The notes beneath the pieces were generated by a model, which was not told where the DNA came from, searched no databases, and was given only the letters and a program-made list of their open reading frames with translations. A program made the position numbers and the translations under genes. Positions 1 through 8,510 of a DNA stretch of 64,000 bases are shown here, piece after piece; positions within the stretch are counted from its first letter, which is position 1, and each line of letters opens with the position of its first letter. The stretch comes from Acidimicrobiia bacterium. GTDB lineage: Bacteria > Actinomycetota > Acidimicrobiia > Acidimicrobiales > Aldehydirespiratoraceae. The DNA is taken from assembly GCA_022819505.1 (NCBI GenBank), contig JAJEHD010000011.1, positions 124,001-188,000 of the forward strand, given 5' to 3'.

Positions 1-114
1 CACCTGTCGTACGCGTTCCAGTGGTTCTTCTTCTCGGCCGGAGCGGTAGTGGTGTACGCCCTGATCCTCCGCCGAGCCGTGACCGGTCGCCAAGAGGCTC
101 CCGCTACGGCCTAA
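1..114 (+). CDS. SURF1-family protein, C-terminal fragment
   Basis: Only the last 37 residues are in the window. They start HLSYAFQWFFF, continue as a hydrophobic stretch (FFSAGAVVVYALIL), and end in a basic tail with a TAA stop at 112-114. The LSYAxQWF motif followed by one membrane helix is the usual C-terminus of SURF1-like proteins, membrane proteins that help assemble cytochrome c oxidase. The 5' part lies outside the window, so the family call rests on this short tail. The stop codon overlaps the likely -10 element of the next gene. Confidence 0.6.
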   Translation, partial: HLSYAFQWFFFSAGAVVVYALILRRAVTGRQEAPATA

Positions 115-117
115 GGT
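112..117 (+). promoter_or_regulatory. -10-like TAAGGT before dapA
   Basis: TAAGGT lies 8 nt before the dapA ATG and overlaps the upstream stop codon. It fits the recurrent TANNNT pattern seen before many starts in this window and would give a leaderless or near-leaderless dapA mRNA. Confidence 0.4.
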
Positions 118-125
118 TTGGGGCC

Positions 126-1010
126 ATGGGACGGTTCGGACGTGTGCTCACCGCGATGGTCACGCCCTTCACCGACGAGGGGGCGCTGGACCTTGACGGC
201 GCCGCCCGGCTGGCGCACTGGCTCACTGCTCACGGCAACGAGGGCCTCGTGGTGGCCGGCACCACCGGGGAGAGCCCGACCCTCACTCACGCCGAGCAGG
301 CCGACCTCGTCGCCGCGGTGGTGGACGCGGTCGACGTGCCGGTGGTCGCGGGCGCCGGCAGCAACGACACCCGCGCCGCCATCGACCTCACCGAGCGCTG
401 CACCGCGGCCGGCGCCGACGGCATCCTGCACGTGGCCGGCTACTACAACCGCCCGTCGCAGGCCGGGCTCGACTCGCACTTCCGGCACTGCGCAGAAGCG
501 ACCGACCTTCCGACCCTCATCTACGACATACCGGGGCGGACGGGCCGCAAGGTCGCCACCGAGACCCTGGCCCGGCTGGCTCACGAGGTTCCCAACATCG
601 TCGGAATCAAGGACGCGGCCGGCTCGCCCGCGGAGACGGCCCGCCTGCTGGAGATGGCCCCCGACGGCTTCGAGGTGTACTCCGGCGACGACTCGCTCAC
701 CCTGCCCCTGCTGTCGATCGGGGCGGTCGGCATCATCGGTGTCGCCACCCACTGGGCGGGCCGGCAGATGGCGGCCCTGTTCGACGCCTTCGAGAGCGGC
801 CGGGTGGCCGAGGCCGCGGCCATCAACCGCTGCCTGCTCGACTCCTACGACTTCGAGACCGGCGACGACGCGCCCAACCCGGTGCCCACCAAGTGCATGA
901 TGCGGGTGCTGGGACTGCCCGCGGGGCCGTGCCGCCTGCCCATGGGACCCGAGCCTCCCGGCCTCGAGGACCGGGCCAGGGAAGTCCTCACCGCGCTGGG
1001 CGCAGGCTGA
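126..1010 (+). CDS. dapA: 4-hydroxy-tetrahydrodipicolinate synthase
   Basis: 294 aa, the usual DapA length. It condenses pyruvate with aspartate semialdehyde, the first committed step of diaminopimelate and lysine synthesis, in the cytoplasm. The TIM-barrel signatures are visible: GTTGE with T46 and T47, the YY pair at 106-107, Y133 of the proton relay in LIYDIPGRTG, and Schiff-base lysine K162 in GIKDAAG. An open frame extends upstream to base 21, but family alignment and a TAAGGT element 8 nt before ATG 126 favour this start. RNase J follows 9 nt later, as in other actinobacteria, and dapF, dapC, dapD and dapE lie 19-25 kb downstream. Confidence 0.95.
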   Translation: MGRFGRVLTAMVTPFTDEGALDLDGAARLAHWLTAHGNEGLVVAGTTGESPTLTHAEQADLVAAVVDAVDVPVVAGAGSNDTRAAIDLTERCTAAGADGILHVAGYYNRPSQAGLDSHFRHCAEATDLPTLIYDIPGRTGRKVATETLARLAHEVPNIVGIKDAAGSPAETARLLEMAPDGFEVYSGDDSLTLPLLSIGAVGIIGVATHWAGRQMAALFDAFESGRVAEAAAINRCLLDSYDFETGDDAPNPVPTKCMMRVLGLPAGPCRLPMGPEPPGLEDRAREVLTALGAG

Positions 1011-1019
1011 CACTCAGCT

Positions 1020-2678
1020 GTGGCCGCGCCGGTAGCCGTCACCTTCCTGGGTGGCCTCGGGGAGATCGGGCGCAACTGCGCGGTCATCGAGACCGCCGGT
1101 CGCCGGGTGCTGCTGGACTGCGGCCGGATGTTCGCGGGCGACGACCTGCCAGGCGTCGACTCGGTCCTGCCCGACTTCGAATGGCTGCTCGATAAGGGGG
1201 GAGTGGAGGCCTGTGTCGCCACCCACGCCCATGAGGACCACATCGGTGCCCTGCCGTACCTGCTGGAGCGCCTGTCGTTCCCGGTGTACGGATCGGCGTT
1301 CACGCTGGGTCTGGTCCGGCACAAGCTCGCAGAGGCGGGCCTGCTCGACCGGGCCGAGCTCCGCGAGGTTCGCGACGGCGACCGCTTCAGCGCCGGGCCC
1401 TTCGAATGCGAGGCCATGCCGGTCACCCATTCGGTCCCCGGCGGCTTCATAACGGCCTTCTCCACGCCGCAGGGCCTGATCCTGCACTCCAGCGACTTCA
1501 AGCTCGACCTCACGCCTGTGGACGGGCGGCGCACCGCGCTGTCCCGTATCGGCGCGCTCGCCGAAGACCCGGGCGTGCGCCTGCTGCTGGCCGACTCGAC
1601 CAACGCGGACGACCCCGGGTCGACCCGATCGGAGCGAGATGTGGGCGATGTGCTGCGCGAGGCGATCGGCCGCGAGGAGGGTCGCAGGGTGATCGTGGGG
1701 GCCTTCGCCAGCCACATCCACCGCATCCAGCAGGTGATCGATGCTGCCGTCGGCACGGGACGCACCGTGGCCACGCTGGGCCTGTCGATGCAGCGCAACG
1801 TCGGCCTGGCCCGCGAGCTCGGGCTGCTGCGGGTCCCCGATCACGCTCTGCGCGACATCACCGACATCGAGGGAATCGATCCGGCGAGGGTGCTGATCGT
1901 CTGCACCGGGTCCCAGGGCGAGCCCCGGGCCGCTCTGACCCAGATGGCCGAGGGCGCCAGCAAGTGGGTGGAGATCGGCGATCGGGACACCGTCATCTTC
2001 AGCTCCCACCCGATCCCCGGCAACGAGGCCGCGGTGGGAGCGCTCCGCAACGGGCTGGCCCGGCGCGGGGCCCGGGTGCTGCACACCGGCAACCTCAACG
2101 TGCACACCTCGGGCCACGGCAAGCAGCAGGAGCTGAAGGTGCTGCACTCGGCCGCATCGCCGCAATGGTTCGTGCCGGTGCACGGCGAGTACGAGCACCT
2201 GGTGGCCCACGCCCGGCTGGCCGCCGAGATGGGCATGGACTCCGAGCGGGTGCTGCTGTGCTGCGACGGCGACCGGATCGAGTTGACCGACGACGGTCTG
2301 AGGCACGCCGGCTCGGTCGGTGGCGCCCACCTCTACGTGGACGGCACGGTCGGCGACCTGGGATCGATCGTGCTCGACGATCGGCGGAAGCTCGGTGGGG
2401 ACGGCTTTGTGGCGGTGGTCGTGGACCTGGATCTGGACCGCGGCGTGCTCCTGCGCCGAGTCGAGGTGGTGTCGCGTGGCTGGGTGGAGCAGCCGGCCCT
2501 GCTGGCTCACGAGACTGCGGTCGCCGACGCCGTCAACGCCGAGGTCCGGGCCGCGCTCGATGACGGCAGCAGAGACCTCGACACCCTCCAGGATCTCGTA
2601 CTCCGCACCGCCCGGCGAACGTCCCGGGAGCGGACCCGCCGCCGGCCGGTAATCGTCCCGGTGGTGCGCGAGGCCTAG
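1020..2678 (+). CDS. rnj: Ribonuclease J
   Basis: 552 aa, typical of RNase J, a metallo-beta-lactamase/beta-CASP exo- and endoribonuclease that matures and degrades RNA. The zinc-binding HAHEDH motif is at residues 69-74, after the N-terminal strand VTFLGGLGEIGRNC. The beta-CASP region includes GSQGEPRAAL and a later HTSGHGKQQE and HGEYEHL segment, and a C-terminal domain follows. The start is GTG, placed because the conserved N-terminus begins at once. The dapA-RNase J-ftsK order is conserved in actinobacteria. Confidence 0.95.
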   Translation: MAAPVAVTFLGGLGEIGRNCAVIETAGRRVLLDCGRMFAGDDLPGVDSVLPDFEWLLDKGGVEACVATHAHEDHIGALPYLLERLSFPVYGSAFTLGLVRHKLAEAGLLDRAELREVRDGDRFSAGPFECEAMPVTHSVPGGFITAFSTPQGLILHSSDFKLDLTPVDGRRTALSRIGALAEDPGVRLLLADSTNADDPGSTRSERDVGDVLREAIGREEGRRVIVGAFASHIHRIQQVIDAAVGTGRTVATLGLSMQRNVGLARELGLLRVPDHALRDITDIEGIDPARVLIVCTGSQGEPRAALTQMAEGASKWVEIGDRDTVIFSSHPIPGNEAAVGALRNGLARRGARVLHTGNLNVHTSGHGKQQELKVLHSAASPQWFVPVHGEYEHLVAHARLAAEMGMDSERVLLCCDGDRIELTDDGLRHAGSVGGAHLYVDGTVGDLGSIVLDDRRKLGGDGFVAVVVDLDLDRGVLLRRVEVVSRGWVEQPALLAHETAVADAVNAEVRAALDDGSRDLDTLQDLVLRTARRTSRERTRRRPVIVPVVREA

Positions 2679-2696
2679 ACCGCCTGGGCCGAGCCA

Positions 2697-2748
2697 TCAA
2701 ATCTGTAGAGATACCCGTCATATAGGCGAAAAACTCGTGCAGATTTGG
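2697..2748 (+). other. Intergenic inverted repeat before ftsK
   Basis: The 224-nt gap between RNase J and ftsK holds an AT-richer patch with an 8-bp inverted repeat, CAAATCTG at 2698-2705 and CAGATTTG at 2740-2747, separated by 34 nt. No U-tract follows, so it may be a weak terminator or a protein-binding site. Nothing else is recognisable in the gap apart from the ftsK promoter. Confidence 0.3.
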
Positions 2749-2888
2749 GCGGAGCCCGGCAGTGGCCTGCTCACGAGACGCTCGGGCCGCGTCCTGACCC
2801 GACACAGCGGCGAGTTGCTGTGATCGGAAGGCGCCAGCATGCCTGGCCGCCAGTGCCGGGGGTTCACAAGGCTGTCGGGCGTCACTGG

Positions 2889-2894
2889 TAGCGT
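2889..2894 (+). promoter_or_regulatory. -10-like TAGCGT before ftsK
   Basis: TAGCGT ends 8 nt before the ftsK ATG, and no Shine-Dalgarno sequence lies between them. The identical hexamer stands at a similar distance before the bL37-like, bS22 and PHP genes. Confidence 0.55.
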
Positions 2895-2902
2895 CACGAT
2901 TC

Positions 2903-5386
2903 ATGGCCGGCAAGGACGCCAAGAGCGGCGAGAGCACGTCGAACGGGCCGAAGCAGGCCAAGAAAGGCCCGTCGCGGCGCTCCGCCGCGGTCGGCTCGGT
3001 GGTTCAGCGTCATCGCCGGGACATATTGGGCTTGGCTGCCATCGTGGCCGGTCTGATCGTGGCCGGCAGCGTCTGGTTCGCAGCCGCGGGACCGGTGGGC
3101 GAGCAGATCGATCGGGCCCTGGCCGCGGGGTTCGGTCTGGTGCGCTCTGCCCTGCCCGTCGGGCTGGCAGCGATTGGAGCGGCCGCGCTCTGGGGCGGAC
3201 GTCGTGGCGATCCCGCCAGGAGTGCAACCGATGGCGGCGACGGAACCGAGGCCGCCCGACGGGGCGACACGCGACCCGTTGAGAGATCCGACTCTGCGGC
3301 CCGGATGGTGCTGGGCGGGGTGCTGCTGCTGGTGTCGTCCACCGGGTTGCTGCATCTGGCCAGGGGCCGCCCCGGCCTGGGCGACGGCGTGGACGAGCTC
3401 GGCGCTGCCGGTGGTGCCTTGGGAGTCGCCTTCGGCGGTTTCCTGCACGCCTGGACCGCGGCGTGGGGCTCCGTGCTGCTGCTCGTCTTCGCGGGGCTTG
3501 TCGGCCTCATCGTCGTCACCGGCCTCACCGTGCGATCGGCGCTGGCCGCGCTGGCGGCGGCGCTTCGCCCGCCATGGCGCTTGCTGCGGTCCCTGGTGGT
3601 GAACCTGTTCAGCGACATCAAGGAGGCCCCCGCGGGCCGCGAGGCCGCCGGCCTTCCTTACTTCGGGCATCCCGAGGGCGCACCGTCCCGGGCGGACCCC
3701 GATTCGAGCGACGCCGACACGGACCACGAGCCGACGCCAGCGGGATTCGAGCCCTCGCCCGATAAGAAAGCGGTGGCTGCCCCTGCCGATCCCGCCAAGG
3801 CCCTCGCTGCGGGCGCGGGCCGAAAGCGGCGCAACGGCCCGTCCAAGTGGAAGCTGCCGTCCGCAAAGACCCTGGCGGTGACGCCGTCACGTCAGATCGA
3901 CAAGGCCGAGGTGGCCGAGCGCGGCCAACTCCTGCAGGCCACGCTGGCCCGTTTCGACGTGCCCACGATCCTGCTGGAGCCCGTGGTCGGGCCGACGGTG
4001 ACCCGCTTCGTGCTGGAGTTGGGCGAGGGAGTGCGAGTTTCCAAGCTCGAGAGCCTGCGCAAGGACATCGCCTTGGCCATGGCCTCGCCCGACATTCGCA
4101 TCCTGTCGCCCATCCCGGGCCGGCGCGCCATCGGCGTGGAGGTCCCGAACCTTGACCGCCAGATCGTGCGCCTCGGTGACGTCCTGCGCTCTCCGGAGGC
4201 ACGCGCCGCGGAGCATCCCCTGGAGGTGGCCATCGGCCGGGACATCAACGGCCAGTCGGTGATGATGAACCTGGCCACCACGCCGCACCTGCTGATCGCC
4301 GGAGCCACCGGAGCCGGCAAGTCATCGTGTCTCAACTCGATGATCACCTCGGTGCTGATGCGGTCCACGCCCGACGATGTCCGGATGATCCTGGTCGACC
4401 CCAAGCGGGTGGAGATGGGCCAGTACGACCGTGTGCCGCACCTGCTGACCGCTCCGGTCACCGACCCCCGCAAGGCGGCCAACGCGCTGAGCTGGGCGGT
4501 GCGGGAGATGGAACGGCGCTACGACCTGCTTCACGAGACCGGCTTCCGGGACATCACCGGCTACAACGGCGCGGTCGACGACGATGCCCTTGACCCCCCG
4601 CCCGGTGCGAGGGACGCCGACGGCGAGCCGTTGCAATACCAGCGCCTGCCGTTCGTGCTCCTGGTGGTGGACGAGCTGGCCGACCTGATGATGGTGGCCG
4701 CCCGAGACGTGGAGGAGTCGATCGCCCGGATCGCCCAGATGGCTCGCGCTGTCGGCATCCACCTGGTGATCGCCACCCAGCGGCCGTCGGTCAACATCAT
4801 CACCGGGGTGATCAAGGCGAACATCCCGGCCCGGCTCGCCTTCGCGGTGGCAAGCCTGACCGACTCGCGGGTCATCCTCGACCAGCCCGGTGCCGAGCGG
4901 CTGGTGGGCCAGGGCGACATGCTGTGGCTCGGGCCCTCGTCGTCGACGCCGCACCGCATCCAGGGCTGCTGGGTGACCGAGGACGAGGTTCGAGCCGTGG
5001 TGGGGCACTGGGTGGATCAGGCGCCCGAATTCGACGACGATCCGTCGGTCTCCACCGACGGGCCCGCCGGCGGTGAGTCCGGTGGCCGGCTCCAGCCGGG
5101 ACCCGACCTGGGCGGGGCGCCGATAATGCCGGCGAGCATCACGGACGCGCCCCCGGTGGAGGACGACGACGGTGACGAACTGCTCGAGGCGGCCATGGCG
5201 CTGGTGATCGAGACCCAGCTGGGCTCCACGTCCATGCTGCAACGCCGTCTGCGTGTCGGCTTCGCGAGGGCGGGACGGATCATGGACCTGCTTGAACAGC
5301 GCGGCGTCGTCGGCCCGTCGACCGGATCGAAGGCCCGCGAAGTCCTGATCACTCCCGAGGAGTTCGAGGGCCGGCAGGCCGGCTGA
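2903..5386 (+). CDS. ftsK: DNA translocase FtsK/SpoIIIE
   Basis: 827 aa. A septum-anchored hexameric dsDNA pump that clears chromosome termini during division. Order of parts: a basic N-terminal tail (about 1-35), four membrane segments between about 40 and 210, an acidic/proline linker (about 240-310), then the motor domain with Walker A GATGAGKSS at 467-475 and Walker B LLVVDEL at about 586-592. The last 70 residues form the gamma winged helix that reads orienting DNA motifs (AMALVIETQLGSTSMLQRRL). The length fits actinobacterial FtsK. The start is the ATG 8 nt after TAGCGT. The CaCA antiporter follows 4 nt later. Confidence 0.95.
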   Translation: MAGKDAKSGESTSNGPKQAKKGPSRRSAAVGSVVQRHRRDILGLAAIVAGLIVAGSVWFAAAGPVGEQIDRALAAGFGLVRSALPVGLAAIGAAALWGGRRGDPARSATDGGDGTEAARRGDTRPVERSDSAARMVLGGVLLLVSSTGLLHLARGRPGLGDGVDELGAAGGALGVAFGGFLHAWTAAWGSVLLLVFAGLVGLIVVTGLTVRSALAALAAALRPPWRLLRSLVVNLFSDIKEAPAGREAAGLPYFGHPEGAPSRADPDSSDADTDHEPTPAGFEPSPDKKAVAAPADPAKALAAGAGRKRRNGPSKWKLPSAKTLAVTPSRQIDKAEVAERGQLLQATLARFDVPTILLEPVVGPTVTRFVLELGEGVRVSKLESLRKDIALAMASPDIRILSPIPGRRAIGVEVPNLDRQIVRLGDVLRSPEARAAEHPLEVAIGRDINGQSVMMNLATTPHLLIAGATGAGKSSCLNSMITSVLMRSTPDDVRMILVDPKRVEMGQYDRVPHLLTAPVTDPRKAANALSWAVREMERRYDLLHETGFRDITGYNGAVDDDALDPPPGARDADGEPLQYQRLPFVLLVVDELADLMMVAARDVEESIARIAQMARAVGIHLVIATQRPSVNIITGVIKANIPARLAFAVASLTDSRVILDQPGAERLVGQGDMLWLGPSSSTPHRIQGCWVTEDEVRAVVGHWVDQAPEFDDDPSVSTDGPAGGESGGRLQPGPDLGGAPIMPASITDAPPVEDDDGDELLEAAMALVIETQLGSTSMLQRRLRVGFARAGRIMDLLEQRGVVGPSTGSKAREVLITPEEFEGRQAG

Positions 5387-5390
5387 GCGG

Positions 5391-6338
5391 ATGCTGCTCG
5401 GTCTCGTCTACTCCATCGCCGGCCTGGTCGTGCTGTCGCTGGCCGCCGACCAGTTCGTGCGGGGGGCGGCCCGGCTGGCCGTCGTGCTGCGGATGGCGCC
5501 CATCGTGGTGGGCGCTGTCGTGGTGGGCTTCGGCACCAGCGCGCCCGAGATGCTCGTGTCGGGGGTAGCCGCAGCCAACAGACGCCTCGACATCGGCGTG
5601 GGCAACATCATCGGCTCCAACGTTGCCAACATCTCTCTGGTGCTCGGCGCGGCGTCGTTCGTGGCGGTCGTGCCCGTCAGCCGCTCCGTGGTGAGGAGGG
5701 ATGCCGCGGTCTCGGTGGCTGCGGTAGCGATATTCGCGCTGCTCGTGCAGGGCGAACTCAACCGCCTGGAGGGGGTGCTGCTGCTGGTCGCCCTGGGCGC
5801 CTGGTTCGTGCTGGTCCTCCGGGGGGCGCGCATCGTCGACCGCGAAGTAGACATGGACGACCTCTCGGAGCTGGTCGGCGAGGATCCTCCCGCCCTCGGT
5901 ATCGAGACGCTGCGGACCGTGGTGTCGCTCGCTCTGGTGGCCGGCTCGGCTTACATCCTCGTCGAGGGCGCCGAACGGGTAGCCGACGCGCTCAACCTCT
6001 CGGGCGGCTTCGTCGGCTACACCATGGTGGCCGTCGGCACGTCGGCACCCGAGCTGGTCACGGCGGTGGCCGCCGCCCGGCAGCGCGAGACCGAGCTTCT
6101 CGTGGGCAACCTGCTGGGAAGCAACGTGTTCAACTCCCTGGCCGTGGGCGGCGTCATCAGCCTGGTCGGACCCGGCCCGGTCGGTGATGTCACCCTCCAG
6201 ACCCTCGGTTCGCTGATGATGGTGGTGATCTGCGCGGTGAGCTGGGCGGCCATGGCCATAGGCCACCGGGTCAGACGCATCGACGGGATAGTGCTGCTCG
6301 GTCTCTGGGTGGTGAGCATCGCGCTGCTGGCCGGCTGA
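5391..6338 (+). CDS. Calcium/sodium antiporter (CaCA family)
   Basis: 315 aa integral membrane protein with about ten helices arranged as an inverted repeat. Each half carries the ion-binding alpha repeat: GFGTSAPEM with GNIIGSNVANI in the first (about 44-82), and GTSAPELVTAV with GNLLGSNVFN in the second (about 214-245). The intracellular loop between the halves is acidic (DREVDMDDLSELVGED). The family (E. coli YrbG relatives) exchanges Ca2+ or other cations for Na+ or H+. It starts 4 nt after the ftsK stop and leads a three-gene insertion between ftsK and rimO. Confidence 0.9.
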   Translation: MLLGLVYSIAGLVVLSLAADQFVRGAARLAVVLRMAPIVVGAVVVGFGTSAPEMLVSGVAAANRRLDIGVGNIIGSNVANISLVLGAASFVAVVPVSRSVVRRDAAVSVAAVAIFALLVQGELNRLEGVLLLVALGAWFVLVLRGARIVDREVDMDDLSELVGEDPPALGIETLRTVVSLALVAGSAYILVEGAERVADALNLSGGFVGYTMVAVGTSAPELVTAVAAARQRETELLVGNLLGSNVFNSLAVGGVISLVGPGPVGDVTLQTLGSLMMVVICAVSWAAMAIGHRVRRIDGIVLLGLWVVSIALLAG

Positions 6339-6360
6339 CCGTTGCGAGGGTGACGCGCTT

Positions 6361-7338
6361 ATGACGCGGATCGGCTGCACCGTCCGGTCACTGGTCTGTG
6401 TCGCCCTCCTCTGCGCGGGCTGCACTTCAGCCTCAGACGAAACGAGCCCGCCGGTAAGCAGCGAGCCTGCGACTCCGGCTGTCGACGGTTCGGCGCCGGT
6501 GGACACCGCACCGCTGGGCACGACGGCTCCAACGCCGGCGGGGGAGTCCCCAGCGGTCGATGAGTCACCGCAAGCCGAGGAATCCTCGGTGTTCCCGCCG
6601 TTGGGCGAGGGCACCGATGTGGCTCGCTGGACGGTCGAGATCATCGAATGGTTCCCGCACGATCCTGAGGCCTTCACCCAGGGCCTCGAAATAGCCGGCG
6701 GCACCATGTACGAGAGCACCGGCCTGCTGGGCCGTTCCTCGCTGCGGACCGTGGACGCGGTCACCGGCGAGGTCACGGCAAGCGTCGACCTGCCCGACGA
6801 CCTGTTCGGCGAGGGGCTCACGATCGTCGGCGAAGCGATTGTCCAGCTGACCTGGACGAGCGAGACGGCCCTCGTGTACGACCGCGAGACGCTCGAGGAA
6901 CTGGGAGCCCACGCCTACGAGGGCGAGGGCTGGGGTCTGTGCCTGTCGGGGGATGCGCTGATCATGTCGAACGGTTCGGACCGGCTGGCCCGCCGGGATC
7001 CCGAGACCTTCACGCTCCTCGGGACGGTGCCGGTGACCGCGTCCGGCTATGACGGGAGGCTCGACTACCTGAACGAGCTCGAGTGCGTGGATGACCTGGT
7101 GATCGCCAACGTGTGGCAGACCGATCGGCTGCTGGTGATCGATCCGGTGTCGGGCCAGGTGGTGGCGGCCATCGATGCGGGACCGCTCGTCGACGACGTG
7201 AGCCGGAGCGCTTCCGGTGACATAGACGTCCTCAACGGGGTGGCATTCGATCCGGACAGCGCCACCCTGTGGATGACCGGCAAGCTCTGGCCCAGGCTCT
7301 ATAGGGTCCGCATAGTGGAGGTGCCCCAGTGGGAGTGA
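6361..7338 (+). CDS. Glutamine cyclotransferase-family lipoprotein
   Basis: 325 aa. A lipobox (LLCAG with C21) is followed by a Ser/Thr/Pro/Glu-rich linker to about residue 90, so the protein is exported and lipid-anchored. The rest matches the glutamine cyclotransferase beta-propeller family (plant QC type): the start HDPEAFTQGLE, then YESTGLLGRSSLR, DLFGEGL, EGWGLC, LNELE, NVWQTD, LNGVAFD and FWMTGK-like repeats. The family converts N-terminal Gln to pyroglutamate, but many bacterial members have untested substrates. It ends inside the first codons of the next gene (10-nt overlap), suggesting coupling. Confidence 0.8.
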   Translation: MTRIGCTVRSLVCVALLCAGCTSASDETSPPVSSEPATPAVDGSAPVDTAPLGTTAPTPAGESPAVDESPQAEESSVFPPLGEGTDVARWTVEIIEWFPHDPEAFTQGLEIAGGTMYESTGLLGRSSLRTVDAVTGEVTASVDLPDDLFGEGLTIVGEAIVQLTWTSETALVYDRETLEELGAHAYEGEGWGLCLSGDALIMSNGSDRLARRDPETFTLLGTVPVTASGYDGRLDYLNELECVDDLVIANVWQTDRLLVIDPVSGQVVAAIDAGPLVDDVSRSASGDIDVLNGVAFDPDSATLWMTGKLWPRLYRVRIVEVPQWE

Positions 7339-8498
7339 GGAGTGGCGCGCTTCGGTGCGTTCTGGCGACCGTTGCGCTGATGGCCTCAGCGTGCGCGGGC
7401 GGCTCTGAGCTTCGCTCATCCGGTGGGGCGTCACCCACCCTGCCCCCTTCCTCAACCACGGTGCAGCTGCCGGAATCGGCGAGCGCAGGCACAACCTCGC
7501 TCGACACGACGACAACCGAGCCCGACCGGTCCTGGCGGCTGCTGGCCGGCGGTGATGTGCTGATGACGCGGACGGAGCCGGCGGGCATCGACCCCTTCGC
7601 CCTGCTGGACCCGCCGCTGGGCTCAGCAGACTTCTCGCTCGTGAACGTGGAGATGGCCATCAGCGACCGCGGCGAGCCCCACTGGAAGGAGTTCGTGTTC
7701 CGGGCTCCGCCGTCGGCGGCCGAGCGCATCGCGGCCGGAGGCGTCAGCGTGGCCAACCTGGCCAACAACCACGCCAACGACTACGGCCCCGACGCCCTGA
7801 CCGACACTATCGATCTCCTCGAAGCGGCCGGAGTGACCACCATCGGTGCGGGCCGCGACGCCGACGAGGCCTACCAGTACCGGCTCCTGTCCACCGGCAA
7901 CGGCGTTCGGGTGGCCTTCGTCGGCGCTTCGATGATCGTGCCAGCCATGTTCGCGGCCGGTGCCACCACTCCGGGGATCGCCTCGGCGCACTCGCCGGCC
8001 CGGGCCCGCGTCCTCGACACGGTGCGGGCCGCCGCCGCGGACGCCGACGCGGTGGTCGTCGCGGTCCACTGGGGCATCGAGCGCGACACCTGCCCCAGCA
8101 ACGACCAGCGCCTTCTGGCCCGGCAGCTTCTCGACGCGGGCGCCGACGCTGTCATCGGGCACCACCCGCACGTGCTCCAGCCGGTGGAGTTGGTCGGCCG
8201 CAAGCTGGTGGCCTACTCGCTGGGGAATTTCGTCTGGCACGTCCGCTCGGGCATCCTCGGCGAGACCGGGGTTCTCCAGATCGACTTCGACGGCGACGGG
8301 GTCGTGACGTGGGAGTTCCACCCGCACGTTCTCGACGCCGACGGCGCGCCCGCTCCGATCGATTCCGGCGAGCGCGTCGAACGCATCCGCGACATCATCT
8401 CCGGCAGCTGCGCTCCCCATGACCCCCCGCCACCTGAGCGCACCAGCACCACCACGACCACCACTCTGCCCCCTCCGACGGGGACGGCCGGCGTCTAG
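7329..8498 (+). CDS. CapA-family metallophosphatase-like lipoprotein
   Basis: 389 aa, GTG start overlapping the previous gene by 10 nt. A lipobox (LMASA, C22) and Ser/Thr linker precede a PGA_cap domain (about 60-345) related to calcineurin-type metallophosphoesterases. Visible motifs are GGDVLMTR, NVEMAIS, NLANNHANDYG, VHWGIE, GHHPHVLQP and YSLGNFVW. CapA relatives take part in poly-gamma-glutamate capsule synthesis or export; no capBC partner is present, so the substrate is unknown. The C-terminus is a Thr/Pro tail that may span the wall. Probably an operon with the two genes before it. Confidence 0.85.
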   Translation: MGVRSGALRCVLATVALMASACAGGSELRSSGGASPTLPPSSTTVQLPESASAGTTSLDTTTTEPDRSWRLLAGGDVLMTRTEPAGIDPFALLDPPLGSADFSLVNVEMAISDRGEPHWKEFVFRAPPSAAERIAAGGVSVANLANNHANDYGPDALTDTIDLLEAAGVTTIGAGRDADEAYQYRLLSTGNGVRVAFVGASMIVPAMFAAGATTPGIASAHSPARARVLDTVRAAAADADAVVVAVHWGIERDTCPSNDQRLLARQLLDAGADAVIGHHPHVLQPVELVGRKLVAYSLGNFVWHVRSGILGETGVLQIDFDGDGVVTWEFHPHVLDADGAPAPIDSGERVERIRDIISGSCAPHDPPPPERTSTTTTTTLPPPTGTAGV

Positions 8499-8510
8499 GG
8501 GCCGAGCGGG

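Noticed and set aside
111..1013. Long minus-strand frames opposite dapA, RNase J and most other genes
   Set aside because: High-GC codon bias creates long antisense frames. They lack family resemblance, ribosome sites and sensible composition, while the opposite strand holds clear genes.
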